DNA of 58,680 nt from an uncultured Pelagibacteraceae bacterium (GTDB lineage: Bacteria > Pseudomonadota > Alphaproteobacteria > Pelagibacterales > Pelagibacteraceae), in NCBI GenBank assembly GCA_902628565.1, contig CACONR010000005.1, forward strand, positions 1 to 58,680. The letters are read 5' to 3'. The notes below the pieces were generated by a model. That model saw only the letters and a list, made by a program, of their open reading frames with translations. It did not search any database and was not told where the DNA came from. Both the position numbers and the translations under genes were made by a program. Within the stretch, counting starts at the first letter, position 1. Each line of letters starts with the position of its first letter. Shown here one piece after another: positions 50,448 through 58,381 of the stretch.

Positions 50448-51443
50448 ATGATTTTAATTGTAGGAGCAAATGGTTTTTTTGGTAATCAACTTCAAAAAAC
50501 ATTTTTAAAAAAAAAAGTTAAATATTTACCCTCAGATATTACTTTAGGAAAAGAAAATTATTTAGATATAAGAGATATTGATTCAATCAGAGATATAATT
50601 AGAAAACACAAAATTAAAACTATTATTAATTGCTCTTGTGAACCAGCCACAAGTAAATCTAAAAAAAAACTATGGAGTACAAATGTAGATGGTAATAACA
50701 ATTTAATTAAAGTCTCCTTGGAATTTAATATTAAAAAATATATCTTTATCTCGACATCAGCAATTTGGGTAAAAAATTATAAGAAACCTGTCAATGAGAG
50801 CGAGAGGTATCATCCTATTGAAAATTATGGGAAATCTAAAGTACAAGCAGAAAAAAATATCATAAATTCAAATTTAAACAATTGGACAATATTTAGAGTT
50901 CCAATGATAGTCTCGAAAGAAAGATTGGGAGTTTTAAGTTTGCTCTTCGATCTTATAATAGAAAATAAAAAAATTCCTCTATTAGGTTCAGGGGAAAATA
51001 TTTTACAATTTATTCATGCTGATGATTTGAGCAATTATATTTATTTATCACTAATTACAAATGAGAAAAATATTTACAATGTTGGTAGTGAAGAAAATAT
51101 CTCTTTAAAAGGTCTTATAAAAAAATTAATCATTTTAACTAACTCCAAATCTAAAATAATTTCAATCAAAGATCTTGGATTTTCAATGATTTTAAATTTG
51201 TTAAATAAATTAAACTTATCTCCTTTAAATATTTATCATTTAAATATGTTAAAATATTCTTTTACCATGAATTCGAAAAAAATTTACGAAAATTATAAAT
51301 TTAAACCTAAGATAAAAACTAGCGATATGATACTAGAGGCTCTTAAAAATTATAAAAGAAACTCAGGCGTTAATACAATCAATACAGAAATAACAAACCC
51401 TATAAGGCCTGGCATCTTTAGAATAATAAAATTTTTTCTCTAA
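50448..51443 (+). CDS. NAD-dependent epimerase/dehydratase (extended SDR)
   Basis: A 331-residue short-chain dehydrogenase of the extended type. The Rossmann motif GANGFFG is at the N-terminus (ILIVGANGFFGNQ), the catalytic Ser is in FISTSAIW, and Tyr/Lys in NYGKSKVQAE; FIHADDLSNYI and YNVGSEENISL are usual later blocks. I take the ATG at 50448 rather than an in-frame TTG two codons earlier. It probably modifies a nucleotide sugar for the surface glycan block; which one is unknown. Its end overlaps the next gene convergently by 4 bases. Confidence 0.83.
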   Translation: MILIVGANGFFGNQLQKTFLKKKVKYLPSDITLGKENYLDIRDIDSIRDIIRKHKIKTIINCSCEPATSKSKKKLWSTNVDGNNNLIKVSLEFNIKKYIFISTSAIWVKNYKKPVNESERYHPIENYGKSKVQAEKNIINSNLNNWTIFRVPMIVSKERLGVLSLLFDLIIENKKIPLLGSGENILQFIHADDLSNYIYLSLITNEKNIYNVGSEENISLKGLIKKLIILTNSKSKIISIKDLGFSMILNLLNKLNLSPLNIYHLNMLKYSFTMNSKKIYENYKFKPKIKTSDMILEALKNYKRNSGVNTINTEITNPIRPGIFRIIKFFL

Positions 51444-52732
51444 AAAATGTAAAATAAAGGAATATTTTTTATTTTGTGATAATAGATTAAAGCAGTTATT
51501 AAAATGATAAACTCCCAAAAAAAAAGTATTTTGATCATACTTCTATCATTTAATTTCAAGTTTGAAATATGTGCTTCTGAAAGATAAATATAATATAAAA
51601 ATAAATAAAATGGATCAAACCATTCTTGGTATACAGAATGTACAAAACCAAAATTCAGATATATTAACGGTAAAATTAAAAAATATTTGTAATTGTTCAG
51701 ATTAATGACTGAAATAATAAAAGCATAAAAAGCTGATGAAATTAAAATGAGAAGTTTGGGGTCATTATTTAAAAAGAATTGACTAAATTTAACAATATAA
51801 CCCCCACTTTTTGTAGAGTAATTGAGATCATGAAAAAAAATAATTTTGATAATTAAGATTATTATAAAAACTGTAAAACATTTTTTTGAGAAAAAAATTT
51901 TTAAAAATTTTGAAAAATTAACTAGTATTAAGGGGATGGAATAAAAAAAAAATAAAGATGAAATTTTTGGTATATTTAAAAGTATATTATCTAAATCTAA
52001 GTTACCTGATTGAGTAGTAGTTTGAGAAAGGTCATCAAATGCACCCCAAGTAAATAAAACAAAGAAACCAGGAATAGATAAAATTGAATATATAATTATT
52101 GTAAAAAAAAAATTTTTCTTATCATTATTGAGTAATAAAACTAAAATGTGAAAAACAGCTAAGAATAAATATTGTTGTCTAGCATATAGCGTTAAAGATA
52201 TTAGAATTGTTAAGAATAAATTTTCATGAAAAGTGATTTCTTTTTTGATCAACAAATTTAGGAAATAAAGTGATGGTATTAAAAAGATAAAAGCAAAATT
52301 TTCTGTCATTCCCCAAAATGACGATGATCTAAACCATGGACTTAATAACAAAAGGAATGGGATTAAAATTAGAAAAAAATCATTTTCGAATTTAATTTTT
52401 TTTAATTTTAAAAATCTATAAAAAATAAAAATCACTAATAAATTGAAAATTGTATTATTTAATGAATAAAAAATATTTTGGGTTGCGGGATTAACAAATG
52501 ATTGAAAACTATGAAAAAAAGGAAATGTCGCCTCTCCATAACTTGGGTAATTTTTAATAGTTGCAAAGAAATCTTGCTTTAAATCACTAACTATTATCCA
52601 AATAAAGAGCTCTAAATCATAATGACCGGCCCCATTTGAAATTTCTCTAACATAAAATCCTAAAAAGTAGCTTAATAAAATTAATAAAACTAAAAGATAA
52701 TTTAATTTATTTTTTTTAAATTTAAACATCAC
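51440..52732 (-). CDS. Polytopic membrane protein, possible GT-C glycosyltransferase
   Basis: A 430-residue protein with about ten hydrophobic segments and no recognised domain by eye. An acidic pair early on (GHYDLELFIWIIVSD, residues about 36-50) just after the first helix, a long first loop (YPSYGEATFPFFHSFQSF) and an ARQQYLFLAVFHIL segment around residue 190 resemble the topology of GT-C lipid-linked-sugar transferases, including ALG10-like proteins. That similarity is weak and inferred. It is transcribed opposite to the GT2-GtrA-epimerase group and in the same direction as the methyltransferases upstream, 123 bases away. Confidence 0.5.
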   Translation of the reverse strand: MMFKFKKNKLNYLLVLLILLSYFLGFYVREISNGAGHYDLELFIWIIVSDLKQDFFATIKNYPSYGEATFPFFHSFQSFVNPATQNIFYSLNNTIFNLLVIFIFYRFLKLKKIKFENDFFLILIPFLLLLSPWFRSSSFWGMTENFAFIFLIPSLYFLNLLIKKEITFHENLFLTILISLTLYARQQYLFLAVFHILVLLLNNDKKNFFFTIIIYSILSIPGFFVLFTWGAFDDLSQTTTQSGNLDLDNILLNIPKISSLFFFYSIPLILVNFSKFLKIFFSKKCFTVFIIILIIKIIFFHDLNYSTKSGGYIVKFSQFFLNNDPKLLILISSAFYAFIISVINLNNYKYFLILPLIYLNFGFVHSVYQEWFDPFYLFLYYIYLSEAHISNLKLNDRSMIKILFFWEFIILITALIYYHKIKNIPLFYIF

Positions 52733-52788
52733 AGAATAATTTATATCTTTTTAAAAAAAACACATTCCTTAACAAATAAGTCTTATAA

Positions 52789-52858
52789 TTAATCAAACTT
52801 AAACCTTAAATTAAGTAGTTGCAATTTTCCACTTGAACCAAAGTAATCATGAATTTTA
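52789..52858 (-). other. Out-of-frame continuation of the downstream-most sugar methyltransferase
   Basis: Immediately after the stop of the methyltransferase at 52856-54001, the frame one base over reads on for 23 codons (including NKIHDYFGSSGKLQLLNLRF) to a TAA at 52789-52791. A run of nine A on the minus strand (complement of T 52859-52867) sits exactly at the switch; with eight A the two frames would join into one protein. The composition (Gly, Ser, His, Gln, Arg) looks more like protein than random AT-rich sequence. The rest of the spacer to 52733 shows nothing. Confidence 0.5.
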
Positions 52859-54001
52859 TTTTTTTTTAAAAAGCGTTACATATTTTTCTTTTGACTCAAT
52901 AGAGTCTTTATCTTGTAGGTCTTTTTTAAAAATATCATAAGTCTCTGATAAATAATTTTCAACGTCAAGCATATTTGATTGCTCAAGTACACCATATTCA
53001 TTTTTTTTTTTTGCTTTACTATGCCCAGTAATAGAATTTTCAAAATAAATATTTTTTACATTATTGTTTTTGGTTATAGAAAGGTAGTTTAAAGTTTGAC
53101 TCTTTTCCATTTCCTGGAAAGATTGAATATTTACAAACAAATCAAAGTTAACATCTTTAATTTCTTTCATTTTCCAGGGAGGCAAACATATCACATCAAA
53201 ATCCTCAAATATCTTTTTTATGTCTATCTGTTTTATTTTTATTAAATCTTGATAGCCAAAAACTTTTAATGAAAGATTGCTTAAATAATATTCTGCAAAA
53301 CAAATAGTTGGCGGTATATCTATTATTAAATATTTTATATTTTTTTTTAGTTTAAAAAATGAACTTGCTAATAAACCAATTCCAGCTCCTATTTCAAGAA
53401 TTGTATTAATATTATCAAATTTTAGATTTTTTTTAATATAACCTAATCTCTCCATCTCTCTGAGTATCTTTAGTGTGTAAATTTTGTCATCGATTAATAC
53501 ACATTCTTTTTGATTTAAACCAAAATCGGATTCATAAATTTTTTTTAAATCTTTATCTATTTTTGTAACAGATTTATATTTTTCAATTACAAGAGATTTA
53601 TAAAGTTCTTTATAATAGGGCTTTATCTCAGCAATTCTTATTAAAAAAAATTTAAAAAAAGGAAAAAATAAAATTATTTTATTTATTAGAGAATTATATT
53701 TTCTTACTAAAAAAGAATCATCTAAAAATTTAAAATCATCATCAATAGGATGAAAATTCCTCGAAAATTTTCTACATTTAATCTCGGATCCGCCACCAAA
53801 TGAGTGTATACTTCCAGATCCAGCTCCACCTTTCCAGGATCTAAAATTAATTAATTTATTATCTCTAATTTGTTTGAGAATATTTTTTTCATAAAATTTC
53901 CAATAATTTCCTGGTTTATAGAGATCAGTTTGTGAATTAGATTCTTCAATTAACTCTCTCAGGTTAATTTTAAATTGTTTCTCTGTTTGAAAAGTTGACA
54001 C
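52856..54001 (-). CDS. Putative sugar O-methyltransferase (probably frameshifted at its 3' end)
   Basis: A 381-residue protein with a Rossmann SAM-binding core near residue 200: TILEIGAGIGLLASSFF, then IDIPPTICFAEYYL in place of the acidic motif II. This arrangement (EIGAGxGxLA, then IDLPxxxxxxxYYL) is that of the putative sugar O-methyltransferase family found in O-antigen and capsule clusters. An N-terminal helical domain of about 190 residues precedes it. The next gene upstream is a paralogue of similar length. The reading frame ends at TAA after ACG CTT TTT and nine A; see the separate feature for the displaced C-terminus. The substrate is unknown. Confidence 0.72.
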   Translation of the reverse strand: MSTFQTEKQFKINLRELIEESNSQTDLYKPGNYWKFYEKNILKQIRDNKLINFRSWKGGAGSGSIHSFGGGSEIKCRKFSRNFHPIDDDFKFLDDSFLVRKYNSLINKIILFFPFFKFFLIRIAEIKPYYKELYKSLVIEKYKSVTKIDKDLKKIYESDFGLNQKECVLIDDKIYTLKILREMERLGYIKKNLKFDNINTILEIGAGIGLLASSFFKLKKNIKYLIIDIPPTICFAEYYLSNLSLKVFGYQDLIKIKQIDIKKIFEDFDVICLPPWKMKEIKDVNFDLFVNIQSFQEMEKSQTLNYLSITKNNNVKNIYFENSITGHSKAKKKNEYGVLEQSNMLDVENYLSETYDIFKKDLQDKDSIESKEKYVTLFKKK

Positions 54002-54006
54002 TCTAT

Positions 54007-55146
54007 TTACTTTTTATGAACAGCAATATTATATAAAATTTTTGCAATTTTTTTAATATATTTTTTTCCAATTATAAAGACTGAAATTTTTTTGATTATC
54101 AGCCATGAAATTCTTTTTATCTTAAAGTAAATTAATAAAAATTTTATTTTTGGAGTAGAATAAGGTGTGTAAATTTTTTTATCAGTTTTAATTCTATTTA
54201 TTTCATTCATTATGTCACCTTTTGTCGAAGATCTTTGTGTAAACAAAAAATGTATTTGTGGTTGTAAAAAACTTTTTTCAGATATTTTTACTTTCCAAAA
54301 ATCATCATAAGGATATTGATACAAATATCTCCATTCACCTTTTGAAAATTTTGTCTCAAATAATTGACCATCTACGTTTGTTTCTACATATCTATTTATA
54401 TTTAAGAAAAAACCATCTGAAGTTATATGTTTTTGAATATAATCAAAGTATTTTCTAATTACATTTAAGTCCATTTCCATAAACGATCTAGTATTTATTA
54501 CAAAATTAATTGGTATTTCAATTTTTTCCAAAACATGTGGGGGTAAAATGAATATATCAAATTTATCTATCTGATCAGTAATTCCAGTCTCTTTAAAATT
54601 TTTATAGTTGAAAATTTTTTTTTGCGGGAAAAAAGATTGTAAATAATAATTACTCAATAAATTTGCCTCTGGAAGATCAATTAAAAAATATTTCGTGTTG
54701 GTATTTTGTATGATAATTCTTGCCAAAGATCCAAAGCCACCGCCTATCTCCATAACGTTCATTTCTGAAAATATATATTTTTCAATAATTTCAAACCATT
54801 TTAAATGGTGAATAATTCCATAATCAAAATAATAGCCTAAAAAATTTTCACTAAAATTAGAGTTACCAATATTTTTTTCTGGCAGCGTTCTTCTTAGAAA
54901 ACTACTTTCAAAATAATCTAACGCTTCAATTAAATTAAGTTTATTTTGTAAATTCATTGCATCATCCAGTCCTTTAGATAAAACTTGATTTTTTCGAAAA
55001 TTTATTAGGTTATCAGTGTTTAAAAATTTATTATTTTTTTCGTAGTGCTTATCCCACTGGAGAGATCTAAAGTTATCATGTTTTTTGCTATCCAATGAAG
55101 CTTTTTTGTAAACTTCAATTAAATCATAAATTTTTTCTTTTAACAC
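54007..55146 (-). CDS. Putative sugar O-methyltransferase
   Basis: A 379-residue paralogue of the neighbouring gene. The SAM motif NVMEIGGGFGSLARIII (near residue 135) is followed by FLIDLPEANLLSNYYLQSFF and, later, NFVINTRSFMEMDL, equivalent to NIQSFQEMEK in the neighbour. A basic, hydrophobic C-terminal tail (about 340-375) could lie along the membrane. It ends 5 bases before the next gene starts, so the two are co-transcribed, and it begins 4 bases after the pntB stop, so it may be read through from the transhydrogenase operon. Confidence 0.75.
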   Translation of the reverse strand: MLKEKIYDLIEVYKKASLDSKKHDNFRSLQWDKHYEKNNKFLNTDNLINFRKNQVLSKGLDDAMNLQNKLNLIEALDYFESSFLRRTLPEKNIGNSNFSENFLGYYFDYGIIHHLKWFEIIEKYIFSEMNVMEIGGGFGSLARIIIQNTNTKYFLIDLPEANLLSNYYLQSFFPQKKIFNYKNFKETGITDQIDKFDIFILPPHVLEKIEIPINFVINTRSFMEMDLNVIRKYFDYIQKHITSDGFFLNINRYVETNVDGQLFETKFSKGEWRYLYQYPYDDFWKVKISEKSFLQPQIHFLFTQRSSTKGDIMNEINRIKTDKKIYTPYSTPKIKFLLIYFKIKRISWLIIKKISVFIIGKKYIKKIAKILYNIAVHKK

Positions 55147-55150
55147 GATA

Positions 55151-56548
55151 TTATAGATTTTTTGTAATATCTTCTGTCATTTTCTTTGCATCGGCAAAAA
55201 GCATAAGTGTATTCTCTTTATAAAAAAGATCATTATCAATTCCTGCATACCCAGGCGAAAGACTTCTTTTAACAAACAAAACGGATTTACATTTTTCAAC
55301 ATCTAAAACCGGCATTCCATATATTGGGCTTTGTGGATCAGTTTTAGCAACAGGATTTGTTACATCATTTGCACCAATTACAAAGGCTACATCAGCATTT
55401 GCGAAATCATTATTAATCTCCTCTAATTCGAAAACTTCATCATAAGGCACATTTGCTTCAGCCAATAACACGTTCATATGACCTGGCATTCTTCCAGCAA
55501 CTGGATGAATAGCATAAGAAACTTTAATATCGTTTTTTTTGAGAGTATCAACCATCTCTCTTAATGCGTGTTGAGCTTGTGCCACAGCCATACCATAACC
55601 AGGAACGATTATAACTGATGAGGCATTCTTCATCAAAAATGCAGCATCATCTGCATTTCCACTTTTAACTGGTCTCTGTTCTTTAGATGAAGTATTTGAC
55701 TTTTCATCAGTTGCACCAAAGCCGCCCAAAATTACATTAAAGAATGAACGATTCATTCCTTTACACATTATGTAAGATAATATGGCACCAGATGATCCTA
55801 CCAGAGCACCTGTAATTATTAATGCTGTATTTTCTAAAGTAAAACCTATACCTGCAGCTGCCCAACCAGAGTAAGAGTTAAGCATAGAAATCACCACCGG
55901 CATATCTGCTCCACCAATTGGTATTATTAGGAGGAAACCAATTAAAAATGAAACTGCTAATAATATCCAAAATAAATTTGATGATTGTGTTGAACATAGC
56001 AAATAAATTAGAGCGATTATCGAAGTTAAGATTATAGCATTTAAAGGGTGCTGACCTTTAAATGTGATGGGTGATCCTGACATAATTCCTTGTAATTTTA
56101 AAAAAGCAATTACAGAACCAGAAAATGTGATAGCTCCAACTGCAGCCCCAATTGACATCTCAATTAAACTACCAAGCTTTATGTTTCCTGGCATTCCTAA
56201 GTTAAATGCCTCTGGATTTAAGAAAGCAGAAATCGCTACAAAAACTGCTGCAAGGCCAACTAAACTATGAAATCCTGCAACCAACTCTGGCATAGCAGTC
56301 ATCGGTATTCTGTAAGCAATAAAGGCTCCAATTGAACCTCCGACTAAAATAAATATTAGAACATAGACAAATCCGGTTGAAAAATTGCCCATAGATAAAA
56401 AAGTAACAGTTACAGCTATTATCATTCCAAGAATACCAAAAAAGTTACCTTGTCTTGATGTTTCTGGTGAAGACAGACCTCTCAAAGCTAAGATAAAAAG
56501 TACACCAGAAATTAAGTAAAAAATTGCTGATAAGTTTGCTGTTATCAT
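55151..56548 (-). CDS. pntB: NAD(P) transhydrogenase beta subunit
   Basis: A 465-residue inner-membrane protein with about nine transmembrane helices (residues 5-260) and a C-terminal NADP(H)-binding domain III, which contains SVIIVPGYGMAVAQAQHALREM, HPVAGRMPGHMNVLLAEANVPYDEV and FVIGANDVTNP. Together with the two alpha pieces it forms the proton-translocating transhydrogenase that makes NADPH from NADH at the expense of proton motive force. It shares one base with the pntAB stop. Confidence 0.97.
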   Translation of the reverse strand: MITANLSAIFYLISGVLFILALRGLSSPETSRQGNFFGILGMIIAVTVTFLSMGNFSTGFVYVLIFILVGGSIGAFIAYRIPMTAMPELVAGFHSLVGLAAVFVAISAFLNPEAFNLGMPGNIKLGSLIEMSIGAAVGAITFSGSVIAFLKLQGIMSGSPITFKGQHPLNAIILTSIIALIYLLCSTQSSNLFWILLAVSFLIGFLLIIPIGGADMPVVISMLNSYSGWAAAGIGFTLENTALIITGALVGSSGAILSYIMCKGMNRSFFNVILGGFGATDEKSNTSSKEQRPVKSGNADDAAFLMKNASSVIIVPGYGMAVAQAQHALREMVDTLKKNDIKVSYAIHPVAGRMPGHMNVLLAEANVPYDEVFELEEINNDFANADVAFVIGANDVTNPVAKTDPQSPIYGMPVLDVEKCKSVLFVKRSLSPGYAGIDNDLFYKENTLMLFADAKKMTEDITKNL

Positions 56549-56856
56549 TATTTATCCTTTTTCTTTTTTTTGTACATTGCAAGCATTCTTTGAGTTACTA
56601 AAAAACCACCAAAAATATTTATTGCCGCCAATGCAATAGCTAAAAAACCAAAAATACTAGAAGTATTAAACACACTATCTGAATTACCAGACAATCCTGC
56701 TATTATAGCCCCAACAATTATTACAGATGAAATTGCGTTAGTCACAGACATTAGCGGAGTATGTAAAGATGGAGTAACACTCCAAACGACATAATACCCT
56801 ACAAATATTGAGAGGATAAATATACTTAGCCTGAATATTAAAGGATCAATTTCCAT
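56548..56856 (-). CDS. pntAB: NAD(P) transhydrogenase alpha subunit, membrane part
   Basis: A 102-residue protein with three to four hydrophobic helices, with VGYYVVWSVTPSLHTPLMSVTNAISSVIIVGAI (located at about residues 19-51) characteristic of the C-terminal membrane segment of PntA. In Rhodospirillum rubrum this part is also a separate gene. It lies 3 bases downstream of pntAA and overlaps pntB by one base. Confidence 0.96.
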   Translation of the reverse strand: MEIDPLIFRLSIFILSIFVGYYVVWSVTPSLHTPLMSVTNAISSVIIVGAIIAGLSGNSDSVFNTSSIFGFLAIALAAINIFGGFLVTQRMLAMYKKKKKDK

Positions 56857-56859
56857 ATA

Positions 56860-57945
56860 TCATTTGATAAGTGTTTTTTCTATTATTTCATCTTCTAAAT
56901 TAATATTTAATTTTTTGTTTTCTTTATCAAATAAATTTTCAACAAAATTAAACATATTTTTTGCATATAAGCTAGATGCAGATACAGGTAGTTTATTTAA
57001 AATATTACTTTCACCCATAATTTTGACTCCATTTTTTTCAGTAATTTCATCTGCTTTTGTGAATGCAGTATTACCACCCTGTATAGCAGCTAAATCATAA
57101 ATAACAGATCCAGCTTGCATATTATTAATCATGTCCTCTTTAATAATAATGGGTGCTTTTTTTCCAGGTATCAATGCAGTGCAAATAACGATGTCAATTT
57201 TTTTTAGAGTTTCAGAGAGTAATTCCTCTTGTTTTTTTTTAAAGTCATCAGAGGCCTCTTTTGCATAACCACCTTCAGTTTCTAAATTTTCAGCACCCTC
57301 GACCGTTAAAAATTTTCCACCTAAACTTTCAACTTGTTCCTTTGATGCCATCCTTACATCTGTAGCAAAAACTATTCCACCCATTCTTTTTGCTGTTGCT
57401 ATTGCTTGAAGTCCAGCAACACCAGCACCAACAACCAATATCTTAGCAGCTGGAATAGTTCCAGCAGCTGTCATCATCATTGGTATAGCTTTTTCAAAAT
57501 AAGCAAATGATTCAATAACTGCTTTATATCCAGCTAGGTTAGCTTGTGAGGATAAAATATCCATAGATTGAGCTCTGGTTATTCTAGGTAATAATTCTAA
57601 TGAAAAAAGTTTAATTTTTTTATTTTTTAGTATGTCTAGTTTTTCTTTGTTGTCATAGGGATTCAAAACACCAATTAAAGTTTGATCTTCCTTTAATAAT
57701 GAACTTTTGTCATCAGATAATAGCCCTAGTTGAACAATAACATTTGAATTTAATATTTCTTTATCATCACTAGAAAAATTTACTCCTATTTTTTTATATT
57801 CTTCATCCATAATTCCTAAATGAGCTCCATAGTCTTTTGATAATCGTACATCAAAACCCAATGAAATATATTTTTTTGCAATCTCGGGTGTGATCGCAAT
57901 TCTTTTTTCGATCTTTCGGTTCTCTAAAATTGATCCAATTTTCAT
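56860..57945 (-). CDS. pntAA: NAD(P) transhydrogenase alpha subunit, NAD-binding part
   Basis: A 361-residue soluble domain I protein related to alanine dehydrogenase. EKRIAITPEIAKKYISLGFDV at the N-terminus, SSQANLAGYKAVIE, the Rossmann motif LVVGAGVAGLQAIATAKRMG near residue 170, and the signature ALIPGKKAPIIIKEDM are visible. It binds NADH and docks on domain III of PntB. The operon order coxIV-like gene, pntAA, pntAB, pntB is common in alphaproteobacteria. Confidence 0.96.
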   Translation of the reverse strand: MKIGSILENRKIEKRIAITPEIAKKYISLGFDVRLSKDYGAHLGIMDEEYKKIGVNFSSDDKEILNSNVIVQLGLLSDDKSSLLKEDQTLIGVLNPYDNKEKLDILKNKKIKLFSLELLPRITRAQSMDILSSQANLAGYKAVIESFAYFEKAIPMMMTAAGTIPAAKILVVGAGVAGLQAIATAKRMGGIVFATDVRMASKEQVESLGGKFLTVEGAENLETEGGYAKEASDDFKKKQEELLSETLKKIDIVICTALIPGKKAPIIIKEDMINNMQAGSVIYDLAAIQGGNTAFTKADEITEKNGVKIMGESNILNKLPVSASSLYAKNMFNFVENLFDKENKKLNINLEDEIIEKTLIK

Positions 57946-57954
57946 TAAAAAATT

Positions 57955-58065
57955 TTATAGTAAGAATAGTGCCATTAAAACCAATACTAATACTACCGCG
58001 ACTGTGCCCCACAGCACAAACTTTGTAAAATTATTCCAAGTTTTTTTATGGTTTTCATTATCCAT
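57955..58065 (-). CDS. aa3-type cytochrome c oxidase subunit IV (small)
   Basis: A 36-residue protein, MDNENHKKTWNNFTKF then a single membrane helix (VLWGTVAVVLVLVLMALFLL). A short polar N-terminus ending HKxTWxxFTK before one helix is the pattern of the bacterial aa3-oxidase subunit IV, which in alphaproteobacteria is often encoded right before pntAA. It is 9 bases from pntAA. It is too short for automatic ORF length cut-offs and could be missed. Confidence 0.85.
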   Translation of the reverse strand: MDNENHKKTWNNFTKFVLWGTVAVVLVLVLMALFLL

Positions 58066-58070
58066 AAAAA

Positions 58071-58196
58071 TTATTTTTGTCTTGCTTTAAATTTTGGATT
58101 GGTTTTATTTATGATATAAACTCTTCCTCTTCTTCTCACAAGTTTTGAATTTAAATCTCTTTTCTTTATCGATTTCAAGGAACTTTTTATTTTCAT
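58071..58196 (-). CDS. rpmJ: 50S ribosomal protein bL36 (zinc-free short form)
   Basis: A 41-residue basic protein starting [14 protein letters not shown], followed by [24 protein letters not shown]. It matches the alphaproteobacterial bL36 (compare the KxRSSLKSLK and RRGRVYVINKxNPRFKARQ pattern), without the Cys/His zinc site. It lies 18 bases after the 5S gene and 5 bases before the oxidase subunit IV gene on the same strand. Confidence 0.93.
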   Translation of the reverse strand: MKIKSSLKSIKKRDLNSKLVRRRGRVYIINKTNPKFKARQK

Positions 58197-58214
58197 AATA
58201 TTTTTTTGAGTTTA

Positions 58215-58330
58215 GCCTGGCAAAGTCCTACTCTTCCATGTCTTAAGACAAAGTACCATCGGCGCTGAAAAGCTTGACTTCCGAGTTCGGAATGGGATCG
58301 GGTATTACCTCTTCGCTATAATCACCAGGC
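58215..58330 (-). rRNA. rrf: 5S ribosomal RNA (stand-alone gene)
   Basis: On the minus strand the 116 bases begin GCCTGGTGATTATAGCG and end GACTTTGCCAGGC; the two ends pair as the seven-base stem I with one G-U pair. CCCGATCCCATTCCGAACTC and CGCCGATGGTACTTTG are standard 5S loops B/C and E. No 23S or 16S sequence is next to it: a glycosyltransferase gene lies 51 bases upstream and rpmJ 18 bases downstream. It seems to be transcribed on its own from a promoter just upstream. Ends are read from pairing and may be off by a base or two. Confidence 0.97.
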
Positions 58331-58336
58331 GACGTA

Positions 58337-58364
58337 TTTATACCTAAAGAAAGATTTTAGTCAA
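58337..58364 (-). promoter_or_regulatory. Sigma-70 promoter of the 5S rRNA gene
   Basis: On the minus strand TTGACT (58359-58364) is followed after 16 bases by TATAAA (58337-58342), each 5 of 6 to consensus; the mature 5S 5' end begins 6 bases after the -10. This is the best-formed promoter in the window and fits initiation at or very near the mature end. Confidence 0.75.
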
Positions 58365-58381
58365 AGAAAAATAGAAAATCA

